Assembly (NCBI GenBank): GCA_033675265.1
Contig: JAUJYZ010000268.1
Location: 1 to 64,000 of the forward strand
DNA from: Actinostola sp. cb2023
Taxonomy: Eukaryota > Cnidaria > Anthozoa > Actiniaria > Actinostolidae
Direction of reading: 5' to 3'
Length of the DNA: 64,000 nt
Shown: piece by piece, positions 13,201-51,538 of the stretch
Layout of the letters: every line of letters begins with the position of its first letter
Numbering within the stretch: position 1 is the first letter of the stretch
Notes under the pieces: model-generated
The model's database searches: none
Told to the model about the DNA's origin: nothing
What the model saw: the letters and a program-made list of their open reading frames with translations, nothing else
Position numbers and translations under genes: made by a program

Positions 13201-16053
13201 ACCTAATCGGCCCTACTTACCCTGTCTCTCAGACAGACACCTTAATTACAGTTGGACCTCTATTAACGGCCACCTCCCCACAACGGCCACCTCTACACAA
13301 CGGTCACCTCCCCACAACGGCCACCTCTACACAACGGTCACCTCCCCACAACGGTCACCTCTACACAACGGTCACCTCTACACAACGGTCACCTCTACAC
13401 AACGGTCATCTCTACACAACGGTCACCTCTACACAACGGCCACCTCTACACAACGGTCACCTCTACACAACGGTCACCTCTACACAACGGTTACCTCTAC
13501 ACAATGGCCACCTCTACATAACGGCCACCTCTACACAACGGCCACCTCTACACAACGGTCGGCACCTCTACACAACGGTCACCTCTACACAACGGTCACC
13601 TCTACACAACGGTCACCTCTACACAATGGCCACCTCTACACAACGGCCACCTCTACACAACGGTCACCTCTACACAACGGCCACCATCATGTTGCTTCTC
13701 CAATATCCCCCTTGGGCTTGCTGTGGTAAGGGTAGTGAGAGGAAGCCTGGGCACGAGTGCTGCTCTTTTTACCACAGGAAGCCGCAAAAAAATAGTCGCG
13801 AACTTCTAATATTTGATGTTGTCATTGTCATCACTTCAGGGCGACGTACAGATGTGTGTGTCATTACTAATCGTATTGGGTGAAAGAATACGATTTATGA
13901 TTGACGAACAGTTGCAAGAACATTGGCTAATGTCATATATAGGTCTGTAGCCTTATCGCTATTGTACTGCTATTGTTGCTATGGCGACACGCAAATGCAA
14001 GAACATTGGCTAATGTCATATATAGGTCTGTAGCCTTATCGCTATTGTACTGCTATTGTTGCTATGGCGACACGCAAATGCAAGAACATTGGCTAATGTC
14101 ATATATAGGTCTGTAGCCTTATCGCTATTGTACTGCTATTGTTGCTATGGCGAAAGTGGAAGCATTTATGTACACCGATTGTATAATAGTCCAAGGGCTT
14201 AAATGTAAAACCTACAAGTATCTTGCATTTACCTTTGCATCGCTTGCATCAGTGAAAACTGGGCCATTTACAGATACACGACGCAATATTGCGCGCAGTA
14301 GAGTCGTTTTCGTATGAGTGGGAAACCTATGGCACGGAGTTACGGTCACGGTACGGAATCGAAGACATTCTATTCAACTAATCACAGCGCGCAAAGTCAT
14401 TGCTCAACCAATCAGAATGCTTGGCCACGGCACGGTCACCGCACGAACCGTACCGTAAATACTTCCCACTCATGCGAAACCACTCATACTGCTGGCGTGG
14501 GTAGCTCTAACGGATTTAGATTAGCAAAGGATTGTGGGAAATGTACAGCCGCAATCTTTGTTAAAAGTAAACACAGAGTAGGAATGACAGATCCCTAGAA
14601 CACCAGCCTCCTGGTTTTTGCCATCAATGTTTCTTTGGTGTTTTATAAGCCTGTCTTTCATACTCGTATGTTCTTTTGCAGATCTATTAGGGAGACGAGA
14701 GATGTACTCGGTAGCAAATGAAATTATCAAATTGTCGAGTCTACCAGTCGTCAATACACAAAACCAGGTGCGTCAAACCAACAGTCATATTATTGACTTT
14801 ATCTCAAGAGCAGCCTCTGTTAATGCGTAACTTAGAGGACGACGAATGAATTGAAAGAATTATCGTTTAGAAATCTAAGACACCCGTTGGCCAACTCGTG
14901 GATCACCCCCCCCCCCCCCCCCCCCAAAGTTGTGAGCCTGCGATGTACTTCAGCGGCAACGTAATGAAAGTATAAATCAGAGTGAGTGAGTGATCCCAAA
15001 ATTGTCCCAATGTCATCCCTATAACTCGTGGATTATATAATCCACAAGTAAAAAACGGTCACGACGAAAGCGACGGAGAAGAAAGATCTTATCCTTCCGA
15101 TTTCGATTCCGATTCCGATTCCGATTCCGATTCCGATTCCTCGGTTTCCTGCTTCATTTCAAAATCTATTGCTCGTAAAACCAGTCCTAAGTACACAGCA
15201 GGCAATGTTTCTGGGCTTCCTGTGGCACTTTCTGCAGGCGATCTCGTGCGCAGTACCACAAGGAACCGGAAGTATCCCGCGCGCAGATCTCTCCTCAGTC
15301 CACCCCGGTATTTATACCAAAGGATACCCGTTCATTTTAGATATCTGAAACATTGACTCACACTCTATAGTGTAACACAGTGAAATGATTTGCCTTTTTA
15401 AGGCTTCGACAACGGTGTATGCTTCGTGTGGGAGATGCAACAAACCTCTTACTAGATCAGGATGGTTTTGTAAACGATGTCAGAGTCTAGTTGAGCCCTG
15501 CTCGTTGTGGTGAGTGCATACCGTGTTCGATAACCAAGGTTATTGGTAAACTAGACCGGTTACGCCCCTCCCCGTGCCATGATGGTTTTTTGTAAAACGA
15601 GAGTCTTTACTCTTCCATAAGGGAAGGTCCAAGAACATTGTATCTTTACTCGAGGGGTTTTCCATGTAGCCCTCCCCTTCTAGAACATGTTTATCAGTCT
15701 GAGACTGTTTAGTGTCACCCTCATAAAATAAAGTCTTTTGATTTGATTTGATTTGATTTGATAGCTTGTGAATAGGCTCTACAGGGGAATAGGGAGAGGA
15801 GCGTGAAAAGGAAGGGAGAGGACAAGGGGCAAGGAGAGGGGAACCTCCTCAGTCCCCTTCCTCTCTTTCCCCATACAATTGTGTGCCTGTTTAACTGCTG
15901 TTTTTGGATTTATGCAGCCATTTAACAGTCAAAGGTTCGTACGTGTGGTGCCAGGGATGTGGACATGGGGGACATCTTACTCACCTCCAGGACTGGTTCA
16001 GTAGTAACATTTGGTGCCCTGCGGGATGTGGACATATTTGTGAATTTATGTGA
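48..16053 (+). CDS. WDR24: WDR24 homologue, GATOR2 subunit (5' partial, 21 exons)
   Basis: WDR24 belongs to GATOR2, which relieves GATOR1 inhibition of Rag GTPases and so supports amino-acid activation of mTORC1 at the lysosome. I assembled exons 48-154, 231-299, 963-1019, 1760-1891, 3818-3930, 4990-5087, 5523-5739, 7299-7428, 9509-9592, 10130-10319, 10423-10539, 10760-10837, 12119-12210, 12540-12574, 12709-12762, 12934-13027, 13110-13172, 13840-13942, 14682-14767, 15403-15509 and 15918-16053. All junctions are GT-AG and the phase is continuous over 720 codons including TGA. Family matches include [59 protein letters not shown] and SELCDHN. The order is WD40 propeller, acidic Ser/Gly-rich linker (exons 10-16), alpha-helical part (exons 17-19), zinc domain (exons 20-21). 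Roughly the first 100 residues lie upstream of the window. The exon model is inferred from sequence alone. Confidence 0.95.
508..606. mobile_element. 99-bp inverted-repeat MITE with 9-bp target duplication (copy 1)
   Basis: The ends are inverted copies of GGTTGGCATTAGATTCCATC, and the arms extend through CAAAACCACC to the centre. The element is flanked by the exact direct repeat ATATAATTT at 499-507 and 607-615. A second copy of the family is at 45599-45732. It lies in WDR24 intron 2. Confidence 0.85.
1094..1248. mobile_element. Possible short inverted-repeat element
   Basis: TTATTCACTCGGCAGGCT on the left is answered by AGCCCGCCGAGTAATTA on the right, about 155 bp apart, in WDR24 intron 3. 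No clear target duplication was seen. Confidence 0.4.
1380..1700. repeat. Microsatellite plus probable interspersed repeat
   Basis: (CAT)n and (AAT)n runs at about 1388-1448 precede a segment containing TATAGCGCCTTTCCCATTG and CAATGCGCTTTACAA. This wording resembles dispersed repeats common in marine invertebrate genomes. That is recollection rather than a search, so the family is unassigned. Confidence 0.3.
2113..2350. repeat. Inverted-repeat element filled with a 17-bp tandem array
   Basis: AAAGTTCCGAAAGTAGCGA (2119-2137) is matched in inverted orientation by TCGCTACTTTCGGAACTTTT (2326-2345). Between them about ten 17-bp copies of TCGCTACTTTCGGGGGG expand the arm sequence itself. A related but unexpanded sequence with ACGAAAGTAACG motifs lies near 54282-54390. 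It sits in WDR24 intron 4. Confidence 0.7.
3398..3669. mobile_element. Mariner-type MITE, 272 bp, TA target duplication
   Basis: Terminal inverted repeats of about 65 bp begin CAGCCTTTTGCAAAAA and contain GTCGCGACCAAGTATATCAG. The right arm ends in GGCTG. TA flanks both ends (3396-3397 and 3670-3671), as for Tc1/mariner insertions. No transposase is present. It sits in WDR24 intron 4. Confidence 0.85.
3956..4287. repeat. MITE-like inverted repeat followed by (TCTG)n microsatellite
   Basis: A segment starting GCCGAAGGCACACTGTGCAAC has an inverted counterpart CAATGTTGCACCGTGTGTCT about 60 bp downstream. From about 4072 to 4287 it passes into a TCTG run with an internal TGCC block. The microsatellite may have grown from the TGTCTGTC of the right end. 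The long Cys/Leu/Ser and Thr/Asp/Arg/Gln reading frames here are repeat artefacts. Confidence 0.75.
4500..4960. repeat. CAT/CAA trinucleotide-rich intron DNA
   Basis: Interrupted runs of CAT and CAA occupy much of WDR24 intron 5. Open frames across them are low complexity and are not genes. Confidence 0.7.
5290..5487 (+). mobile_element. tRNA-derived SINE-like segment
   Basis: Box A (TAGCTCAGCTGG, 5297-5308) and box B (GGTTCGAATTC, 5341-5351) are 44 bp apart, exactly the tRNA spacing. Acceptor strands 5290-5296 and 5355-5361 pair at six of seven positions counting wobbles. The anticodon stem pairs TCGG with CCGA, and three of four D-stem pairs hold. The T stem is poor and position 33 is not T, so this is a degenerate tRNA-like head. 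A 66-bp stretch starting ATCTTTATAGCACTTTAAC occurs both before (about 5157-5222) and after (about 5422-5487) the tRNA-like part. That is too long and too diverged for a simple target duplication. Confidence 0.5.
5774..5836 (+). pseudogene. Duplicated tail of WDR24 exon 7 inside the next intron
   Basis: About 62 bp repeat the end of exon 7 (5665-5729) 109 bp downstream, sharing TATTGACGGGGATCTT and ACGCGAAGTGCGACCAGTTA. The copy has TAG where the exon reads TTTG, so the exon frame is stopped in it, and it lacks the exon's donor. The sequence TAGAGTGGTA occurs on both sides of the copy. It is a non-coding exon fragment. Confidence 0.85.
6284..7037. mobile_element. 754-bp non-autonomous element with 48-bp internal tandem repeats
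   Basis: The ends are inverted copies of GCCTTGTTACACGGTGAAAC. Both flanking arms carry further GTTTCACGAAA-like palindromic words. Positions about 6360-6845 hold roughly ten 48-bp copies of a unit containing AAACAAGTTTCACGAGG and GGTGCAATGGCTGG. Because 48 is divisible by three, long open frames arise on both strands; they are not genes. It lies in WDR24 intron 7. Confidence 0.85.
7808..9375. repeat. Pogo-like repeat fragments and a 17-bp minisatellite of about 75 copies
   Basis: From about 7808 to 8090 runs sequence with words such as GGTCGAACCTCGCATAG and CCTCTATTCAACGGACACTTCC, which resemble sub-terminal repeats of pogo/Tigger-like elements (recollection, not searched). About 8094-9365 is a 17-bp tandem array of CCACCTCTACACAACGG with TGG, CTG and CGA variants. 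It ends in GAGGTGGCCGTGTAGAGG, an inverted form of the unit, followed by TTCAACTGTAG. The reading frames of up to 477 aa (Thr/His/Pro/Gln/Leu) are repeat artefacts. It lies in WDR24 intron 8. Confidence 0.8.
9779..9908. mobile_element. MITE of the CTAGCGACGTAAGC type
   Basis: CCTGGTTTCCACTAGCGACG on the left is answered by TTACGTCGCTAG on the right. Related ends occur at 31822, about 31900 and 50176. It lies in WDR24 intron 9. Confidence 0.5.
9953..10069. repeat. (TAGAG)n pentanucleotide microsatellite
   Basis: About 23 uninterrupted copies of TAGAG lie about 60 bp before WDR24 exon 10. Confidence 0.95.
11018..11163. mobile_element. MITE with GAGTGATTGCAATAA ends
   Basis: GGAGTGATTGCAATAATGCCG and CACGGGTTTATTGCAATCACTC form the inverted ends. 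The interior, with TTAGTCTACTAACTATGTCACGG, resembles that of the element at 46410-46550, so the two are probably one family. It lies in WDR24 intron 12. Confidence 0.65.
11275..12076. repeat. 16-bp polypyrimidine minisatellite, about 50 copies
   Basis: Tandem copies of CTTCTTTCTTCCCATT make one strand almost pure pyrimidine over 800 bp. This could form triplex (H-DNA) structures. All frames stay open on both strands, so the predicted 200-345 aa proteins are artefacts. The array ends about 40 bp before WDR24 exon 13. Confidence 0.95.
12355..12445. repeat. C-rich tract with a GCTACGCAGGCTA-type end
   Basis: The C-rich stretch ends in AAGCTACGCAGGCTAC. This resembles one end of the element at 35843-36747, so it is probably a partial family copy. 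It lies in WDR24 intron 13. Confidence 0.4.
13264..13685. repeat. Second 17-bp minisatellite, about 24 copies
   Basis: Copies of ACCTCTACACAACGGTC follow ACAGTTGGACCTCTATTAACGG (13250-13271). It is the same repeat family as 8094-9365 but a separate expansion, dominated by the GGTC variant. It lies in WDR24 intron 17. Confidence 0.9.
13913..14152 (+). repeat. 83-bp tandem triplication spanning the exon 18 splice donor
   Basis: The unit starts TGCAAGAACATTGGCTAATG inside WDR24 exon 18, crosses the donor (intron starts at 13943) and runs into the intron. Copies start at 13913, 13996 and 14079. Identical donor contexts therefore occur after 13942, 14025 and 14108. Only the first keeps the reading frame, because GGTCTGTAG follows and stops the protein if the exon is extended. 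Confidence 0.95.
14301..14486. mobile_element. MITE of the GAGTCGTTTTCGTATGAG family, copy 1
   Basis: The left end is GAGTCGTTTTCGTATGAGTG. The right end is decayed (CCACTCATGCGAAACC-like). TA borders the left end (14299-14300). Internal words GGCACGGAGTTACGGTCACG and CAACCAATCAGAATGCTTGG recur in the copies at 30920 and 33437. It lies in WDR24 intron 18. Confidence 0.75.
15097..15140. repeat. (TTCCGA)n hexanucleotide repeat
   Basis: About seven copies of TTCCGA lie in WDR24 intron 19. A poly-C run precedes it near 14911-14926. Confidence 0.85.
15403..16053 (+). other. WDR24: C-terminal zinc-binding (RING-like) domain of WDR24
   Basis: The last two exons encode a Cys/His-rich module with pairs [22 protein letters not shown] and CPAGCGHIC, ending CEFM before TGA at 16051-16053. 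The spacing agrees with the zinc-ribbon/RING-like C-terminus of animal WDR24, which is known to mediate contacts inside GATOR2. All expected metal ligands appear to be present, so this end of the gene looks functional. The intron at 15510-15917 falls inside the CSLCH cluster. Confidence 0.9.
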
Positions 16054-16130
16054 CATCACGTGGTCAAATGCTTGTGCGCATGGGTAATGCAGGTCGTTCA
16101 CTGAGGCCGTTGCTTTGCAAACAGGGACAG

Positions 16131-16755
16131 CAAAGTTCACCATCATGTCATGTGATAGGCACGTGATAGATACATGGTGTAAGGAGTCCACGAGGTTGAT
16201 CACTATCGTGTCAGCGGTTGAGCTTTACGGAAGTCTTAACATATTGAGTTGAAAGAATGCAAAGTTCACCATCATGTCATGTGATAGGCACGTGATAGAT
16301 ACATGGTGCAAGGAGTCCACGAGGTTGATCACTATCGTGTCAGCGGTTGAGCTTTACGGAAGACTTAACATATTGAGTTGAAAGAATGCAAAGTTCACCA
16401 TCCTGTCATGTGATAGACACGTGATAGATACATGGTGTAAGGAGTCCACGAGGTTGATCACTATCGTGTCAGCGGTTGAGCTTTACGGAAGACTTAACAT
16501 ATTGAGTTGAAAGAATGCAAAGTTCACCATCCTGTCATGTGATAGACACGTGATAGATACATGGTGTAAGGAGTCCACGAGGTTGATCACTATCGTGTCA
16601 GCGGTTGAACTTTACGGAAGACTTAACATATTGAGTTGAAAGAATGCAAAGTTCACCATCCTGTCATGTGATAGGCACGTGATAGATACATGGTGCAAGG
16701 AGTCCACGAGGTTGATCACTATCGTGTCAGCGGTTGAACTTTACGGAAGACTTAT
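16131..16755. repeat. 129-bp tandem array, about 4.8 copies
   Basis: Copies start at 16131, 16260, 16389, 16518 and 16647, each with AAAGTTCACCATC, CACGTGATAGATACATGG and TTGATCACTATCGTGTCAGC. The array begins 78 bp after the WDR24 stop, so it probably lies in the 3' UTR. Each unit carries one CACGTG E-box. Confidence 0.95.
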
Positions 16756-17031
16756 TTGAAGATTGAAGGAACAAGAATGCAATGTTCAATAGTTCAAGAA
16801 AACACGAACGATGGGTCCCTGGCCTTGATCTCTTGGTTGCTTGAACTAGACGCATACATGCATTTACGCATCAGTACGTCTATAAAAATGGCCAATTAGA
16901 GCCCCAGTCCATATAAGATTGACAGTTTGTGGGCGGAAATGAAAGTTTGATAGAACTTGCAGAGAAATGAATGCATACGAGTTGTAATGCAGACGTTTAA
17001 TTTTATTTTAGTATGAAAACATTAATATATA

Positions 17032-17037
17032 AATAAA
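17032..17037 (+). terminator. Candidate polyadenylation signal of WDR24
   Basis: AATAAA lies about 980 bp after the stop and downstream of the 129-bp array. Another AATAAA is near 17184. Either would place the array in the transcript. There is no transcript evidence. Confidence 0.4.
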
Positions 17038-17471
17038 TGCAAATTAAGAAGACCTGTGTATATGAACTGCAGATCAGAAAGTACGAAGAATAGAAAGAAA
17101 ATGCAATGAAGTACAAACATCAGAGACTTGGTATCGAGTCCCGATGAAGTCTCAGATATTTTTAGGATCTTTCTATTATTGCCCTAAATAAAGAACACAG
17201 GGAGCCCAACCAAATATTACGCGCGCTCTACCACAGGAAGACCGTCAAAATGGTTGGTCAGCCTGTGGTCTACTACTACGTAGCTGGCGGGCTGTGTTTC
17301 TTTTGGGGTCCAACACAAAATTTACTTTCAAACCGGTGGCAAAACTAGATTCTAGGATACTGGAAACAATCAACTGAACCTCAGATCAGGGATGACAGGG
17401 GGTCCGGATGACCCCCCAACCCCACCCCACCCCTCCTCTCCCCCGGCCCTCCACCTGGATCCGCCACTGCA

Positions 17472-17877
17472 TAGACCTTATGCAATACTCGATTTCTGTA
17501 CTTTGCATAAATTTGCAAAAACTGAAAGAATAACGAGTTAAGTAAAGGTAAATCAATAGATTGAAAGACCATCGACAGTTTAGTATTTACCCCCAAAAGT
17601 GCATTAATAAAAATGAAACTATCATCAAGTAATAAGCATTTGAAAGGTGCAAAATACATGGAAACGAGGCATCTAGGGCAGAGTTCGGTTTCTGGTACAA
17701 ATCTTTGTAATTTCAAATCACTATAACTTTTCAAGATTGCATAGTACAGCCCTAAAATTCTGGTATGTTCATTATTGAAAACCCTCTCTTCAAAGAGATG
17801 GTCAGATATTGCTGTAATATATTCCCAATAACAAAGGAAATCAGATTTTACGATTCCACATTAATGCATAAGGTCTA
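17472..17877. mobile_element. 406-bp element with TAGACCTTATGCA ends
   Basis: TAGACCTTATGCA at the left is matched by TGCATAAGGTCTA at the right. This is compatible with GACC...GGTC ends and TA target duplications. The inner arms match only weakly. Confidence 0.6.
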
Positions 17878-18968
17878 TTGTACGTACGTGCTCGTATTTT
17901 GAATTATCATTCATACAAATCAGTTTGGCTCAGTTTCGTCGGTGTCAGTAGGGGTCAGTTATTGGAACAACAGAACAATGATTTCAAGTCATATTCAAAC
18001 CAAACCACGTGAGATAGAGATTAATGTCGAACACCTGCCGACTAAATCCGAACTTGAACATACAGTTTACCGATTCGACTCAGTTGGAGTTTTCGTTTTG
18101 GCGCCTGTCACAGTGTCACGTTGTAGTAAATAATTTTGGCGGGAAAAGTGGATTTTAACTGAAGATCCAAAGATGATCACGAATCCGTGTTTTTTTAACA
18201 CGATTAATGTTCTGTCTCTATACTAGGATAAAGGCGGTCTAATTTTGAAACCATTTTAGGCAGGTGCTTGGCAGGTTGAAAAACGATCATTGATCGAATT
18301 TAAAATTCAGTTCCACCTTGCTCCAAGGTTTATGTACAGTTATCGAAGCGCATCACTCGCCACGCTCTGACCAATTGCTCCATATTATTATCTCATTTAC
18401 AAAACAAGGTATTATTGAAGTCTTTTTATAGCTGAATTGTGTGGATATAAAAACCAGCGACTTTATTGAGTATAGAATATAATTATAACGTGTATATGTT
18501 TGTATATGATCTCTGCGTTGTGGTGGCAGTTCAACACAAAGTGAGGCCTTGGCCCGTTGATCTTTTGTATCATTACCCCTTTGTACTTTGTTGTCAGAAT
18601 GCATGTCACAAAGGCGAATTGTTTGTGATTTACATGCCCACCGCGGCATCTCATTGGCTCGGGCGTGGCATAGAATGCAAAACATGCGTGTAACAATCGG
18701 TGTTCTTTGTACGGCACTCAGAGGCTGCCCAAACAGCCGACACAGGACAGGCTTAGACCAGCGCTCTTCAGGCATCGTTGCACGTCTTAAAATTGCAAAA
18801 TGGACCGTTTATAAGTCCAAAGCGTGCAATAACGTTCGAAATTGAAGGCGAAAACCTGCTTCTGTGATGTCACTTGAAGTGGAGCGAGGAATCACATGTA
18901 CGCAGATGGCCAATCACAGGCCTGCGATTCGACTCTAAAGTATTTGTCAGAGTGACACATGTCACGGG

Positions 18969-18978
18969 GTCACGTGAC
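18969..18978. promoter_or_regulatory. GTCACGTGAC palindrome (CLEAR/E-box type)
   Basis: GTCACGTGAC is the consensus of the CLEAR element bound by TFEB/MiT and USF-type bHLH factors. A second CACGTG lies at 18994-18999. The position, about 2.6 kb before the first coding exon of the IGF2BP-like gene, is compatible with a promoter, but no start site can be seen. Function is inference. Confidence 0.3.
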
Positions 18979-21548
18979 TTGTAACACCGGTGGCACGTGG
19001 ACTTGGCTTTGCTGCTGAAAGTTTCCTACATTGCTCCAAGAATTTCCAATACTACGAGCCTTATTTCGGCATACCATTATTCAACCCTCACTGGTCTTTT
19101 AGTGTATGTTGTTTTAAAGTTGTCCACTTCGTCCCTGGCGAGCTTTAGCTGGTCGAGCTGACGTTTTGTTGTGTTTATTTATCGCAGTGTTCTAGGTGAG
19201 GTGTTTGCGAAGGAAAAGCCGAGCACGGTGAATGGAGTTAGAGTAAACGAGCTGTTTAGTGTAAGTAAGCCTGTTCCTACCTCACACGTCCAACCCCTCA
19301 GCTCTAGAAGACTCTGTGTTGGTCGGAAAAATTGTCAGCACCGAGACAGAAGCCATAATATTTGGATGTTTTGAAGATGAAGTCGACGTGTACGCGTGCA
19401 GGACACCCTTTCATCGCGGCACTACACTGGCAGTTATATCAGTTACAGTTTCGGTATTTTCGACTCTGCTGGACTCTCAGGGCTGAAGTTCCTTATCCTT
19501 CAGATGGATTTGGTGTTCAGCTTACTCCCTGGTGCACTTGGGGATTTGCTGCTTGCAAGTTTGCGCTCCAAACCAGTTGCGTGCAAGACGAAGCCGTGCA
19601 AAGCGTAAACTTCACCTTTCGCTTGCAGCCCTTCTGCGATAGTGGGAATGGAGGCTCAAATTCCCAATACGATTCTCGCCTTCAAAATCCTTCCTCACAC
19701 AGCTCGGACTGCTGCAAACCCACTCTGCAGTCTGGCGTTGTTCAGCTGCTCTCCCTTGCCTCTAAACGTGATTTTACAATTTCTCTGCAATTGTGTCTCC
19801 ACAGATATGATTGCAGTTCGCCATAGTTGTAGTAGAGTAGATTGTAGAGCTGAATTTTCTCACCCAAGATACGTAACAGTTAAAGTAAGTACAGACCAGT
19901 AGACGTGCATAGCATCAGTATTTTACGCGGCTATGAAGGCTGAAAGGACTTCAGCCGTAAAATACGGATTTTTCCGGTGTGTTGTGGTTTTCCCTGAGCT
20001 CGCGTAGAATTTTCCAACTCGAAACCTTCGTCTTCGGGGATTGTCGGTCATTGAAGAATTTGACTAATTTGATGTATCTTACGCTTTGTTTACATTTTTC
20101 CTGCAAATTGAAGTCGAGAGAAACGTTCCTTGTCTATCCACTGGTGTAGTATTTCTGAGATTTTGGAACGAATTCAAGAAATTAAGTTACTGAATGTCCT
20201 TGGTACATTCATTGTACATCGATAACTCTGACATATTCAAGTACAAAACAGCAGTTTGCCGTCGTTTACTCGCTGGATAATCAACAACAGAGTCAAACTA
20301 ACCTATAAAACAACATTTCCTTAATCTTCAATCCCGCCTAAAAGCGCAATTTTTACGATTTATTTGAGGTAGTAACGCAAGGTAATTTTCTAGGAATTTT
20401 GTAGATGTCCTTGCTCTTCGTTAGTTTCAAGGCGTGTTCCGTCATCGACTCGAGCCCATTTCAGTTTTCCATCCTCGCTAAACATTGCTACAAAAGCTAC
20501 CTTTACGTCTCAGCATTGACGAGGGACTATCTTCAGGAAACATGTGATTATCGTCAATTTTCTAGTCCTAAAAGGAGATTGATTAATATTCACTGATTAG
20601 CGCATCCTAGTTATTCAAAAGTAGAGTTTAGTAGTCCCTAAGGATTTGCCTCTTGATTTCCTTCGGCATTTAGTGGAATTTAGTAACTTTGGTGGAATAG
20701 CTTTGAAAATAGAGGCAAAAGAAAGATGGTTTACTTAATGTTGAGGCATTTGAAGTTCTATAGCTGCTAATACTAGGGCAACTATATGTTGTATGTTTTT
20801 GGCTCTTGTTCCTTGTGTTATCACACTTCCTGTTTGGGTTTTTTGTGCAAGTCAGATTGTCTTGTAGTAGTAGTGAAATGTACAAACTGACAACAGCATA
20901 CATCTTCAATAAAAAATGTTATTTAGATTGTCACATGGTGCTACATTGGACAATGCATGGTTGAAGCCCATTGCTTGGTCATTATTAATACACGTGATAA
21001 AATGTGTTAGTTTTATTTTGGACAGAAATGATTTTACTTTCAATCATATAAATCTATCTTGATCTTCACAGCCAACGTCGTTATCTGACAACATGTAGAT
21101 ACATGTATAGATCTTCTAAAATCTGCTGTTTCATGATAAAAATATTTCATGTTTGCATGTTGTCATGAATTCTGCTTTATTTGACGTAGAAAAACTTTGT
21201 TTTCCAAGGTTAATAAGAAATACCGAATTTGCCAGTCCAAAAAAGGATAACTTATACCATAATTATACACTTTTGGAGTTCTGCGTAATTGTGTTTTTTA
21301 AATATACGCTCAATGTAGACGAACTTTGTCAAGGTCGCAGTGTCCGTCTGTTTTTCCTTTCGACAAAGTTCCCACCGAATATGAAACGGTGGCACGTGTA
21401 GACTGGAAGTGTATTACTCCTATGTGAAATTTAACTAGTTTTGATAACTTTGTTTACGTGTCTGTTGCCATTTTTTGACAACTGCTATTTATAGCATACA
21501 CGTGGCTAACGCGGGTTTTCCCTTCACTGCAGGTGAATAGGTTGTGTA

Positions 21549-50632
<29,084 letters not shown>

Positions 50633-51071
50633 AACCGCAGATCACCACTGAAGTCCGGTCATTCCGTCTAAAAGTAGTAGCGATCCCTGGCTCTGTGTGC
50701 CTTGTAATGGTAATCTGAATACCAACTTGCTCAGTAATTCTCTCATAATATTGAACCTGTTTAATCATATAATCCTTTGGCCTGATGGCAACCATTGCTT
50801 TACCATTGAAGCGGCTGTCGGTTTTTAGTTTATATTTGTTCTTTTAAAATAGGTAAAAACGGCGGTGTGTTTTTTTTTTGAGGGGGAGGGGGGTGGTGGT
50901 ATTGTTTTGCCATGAAATGTATCTTATCCTTATTAGAAGCAAAACTTAAATGTATTTCTATTGAAAATGTCGAGTCAGCTGTTCAATACTTGAGATACAA
51001 AACTCGGCAAAACTTTGGTAATTTTAAAATATTTAGACTATGGCACTATGCACAACCAGAACTGTTGGGTA

Positions 51072-51222
51072 CAGTAGCGGATCCGGGATTTAAAACGGGG
51101 GTTCCAGAAATGCTACTTCCAGCATTTTAGGGCACTTTCATTCTACTTAGCCGAATAACATGATCGGCTTCACAAAGGGGTGTTCCATGGAACCCATGGA
51201 AGCACCCCTGGATCCGCTACTG
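51072..51222. mobile_element. 151-bp hAT-like MITE
   Basis: Ends CAGTAGCGGATCCGGG and CCTGGATCCGCTACTG. The CAG-GCGGATCC terminus is known from hAT-superfamily elements. I could not find an 8-bp target duplication. Confidence 0.65.
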
Positions 51223-51538
51223 GAATTGTGTCGAATGTCGATGCTTAATAACCATGGGCTTCGTTTAATCACAAAGTCCCACACGGCATTGACAGTTGCT
51301 CGATAATTGCGGTTGTAAACCAAATCTATAAAATATTGCTTCAAGTTTGTTGTATTTTTTAAAACACTTTGACTCCGCTAGTCTTTCGCACAACGGTTTG
51401 TGTGTTGGTCTGCTTGTATTGTCTCTAGAATATTGTTTCACCGTGGTAAGAATTGGTAGTTTGCCTCCCTCATTTGTCTTGCTTGAGAATGTTGTGTGTG
51501 TTACATACGTAAAGATACCAACATACTATAAGCCTGCT

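Larger units (their letters stand above)
17056..21548. other. Intergenic/upstream region, no protein gene recognised
   Basis: No reading frame here looks conserved. A hAT-like end (CCTGGATCCGCCACTG) finishes at 17469 and abuts the element at 17472-17877. The stretch 18880-19270 has E-box palindromes and a possible non-coding exon ending near 19260 (TTTAGT followed by GTAAGT). Another GTAAGT donor-like site is near 19885. These could be 5' UTR exons of the IGF2BP-like gene, whose first coding exon has its own acceptor at 21531-21532. Confidence 0.45.

Noticed and set aside
18353..18845. Overlapping frames of 140, 85, 84 and 75 codons on both strands
   Set aside because: No family resemblance, no splice structure, and mutual overlap on opposite strands.
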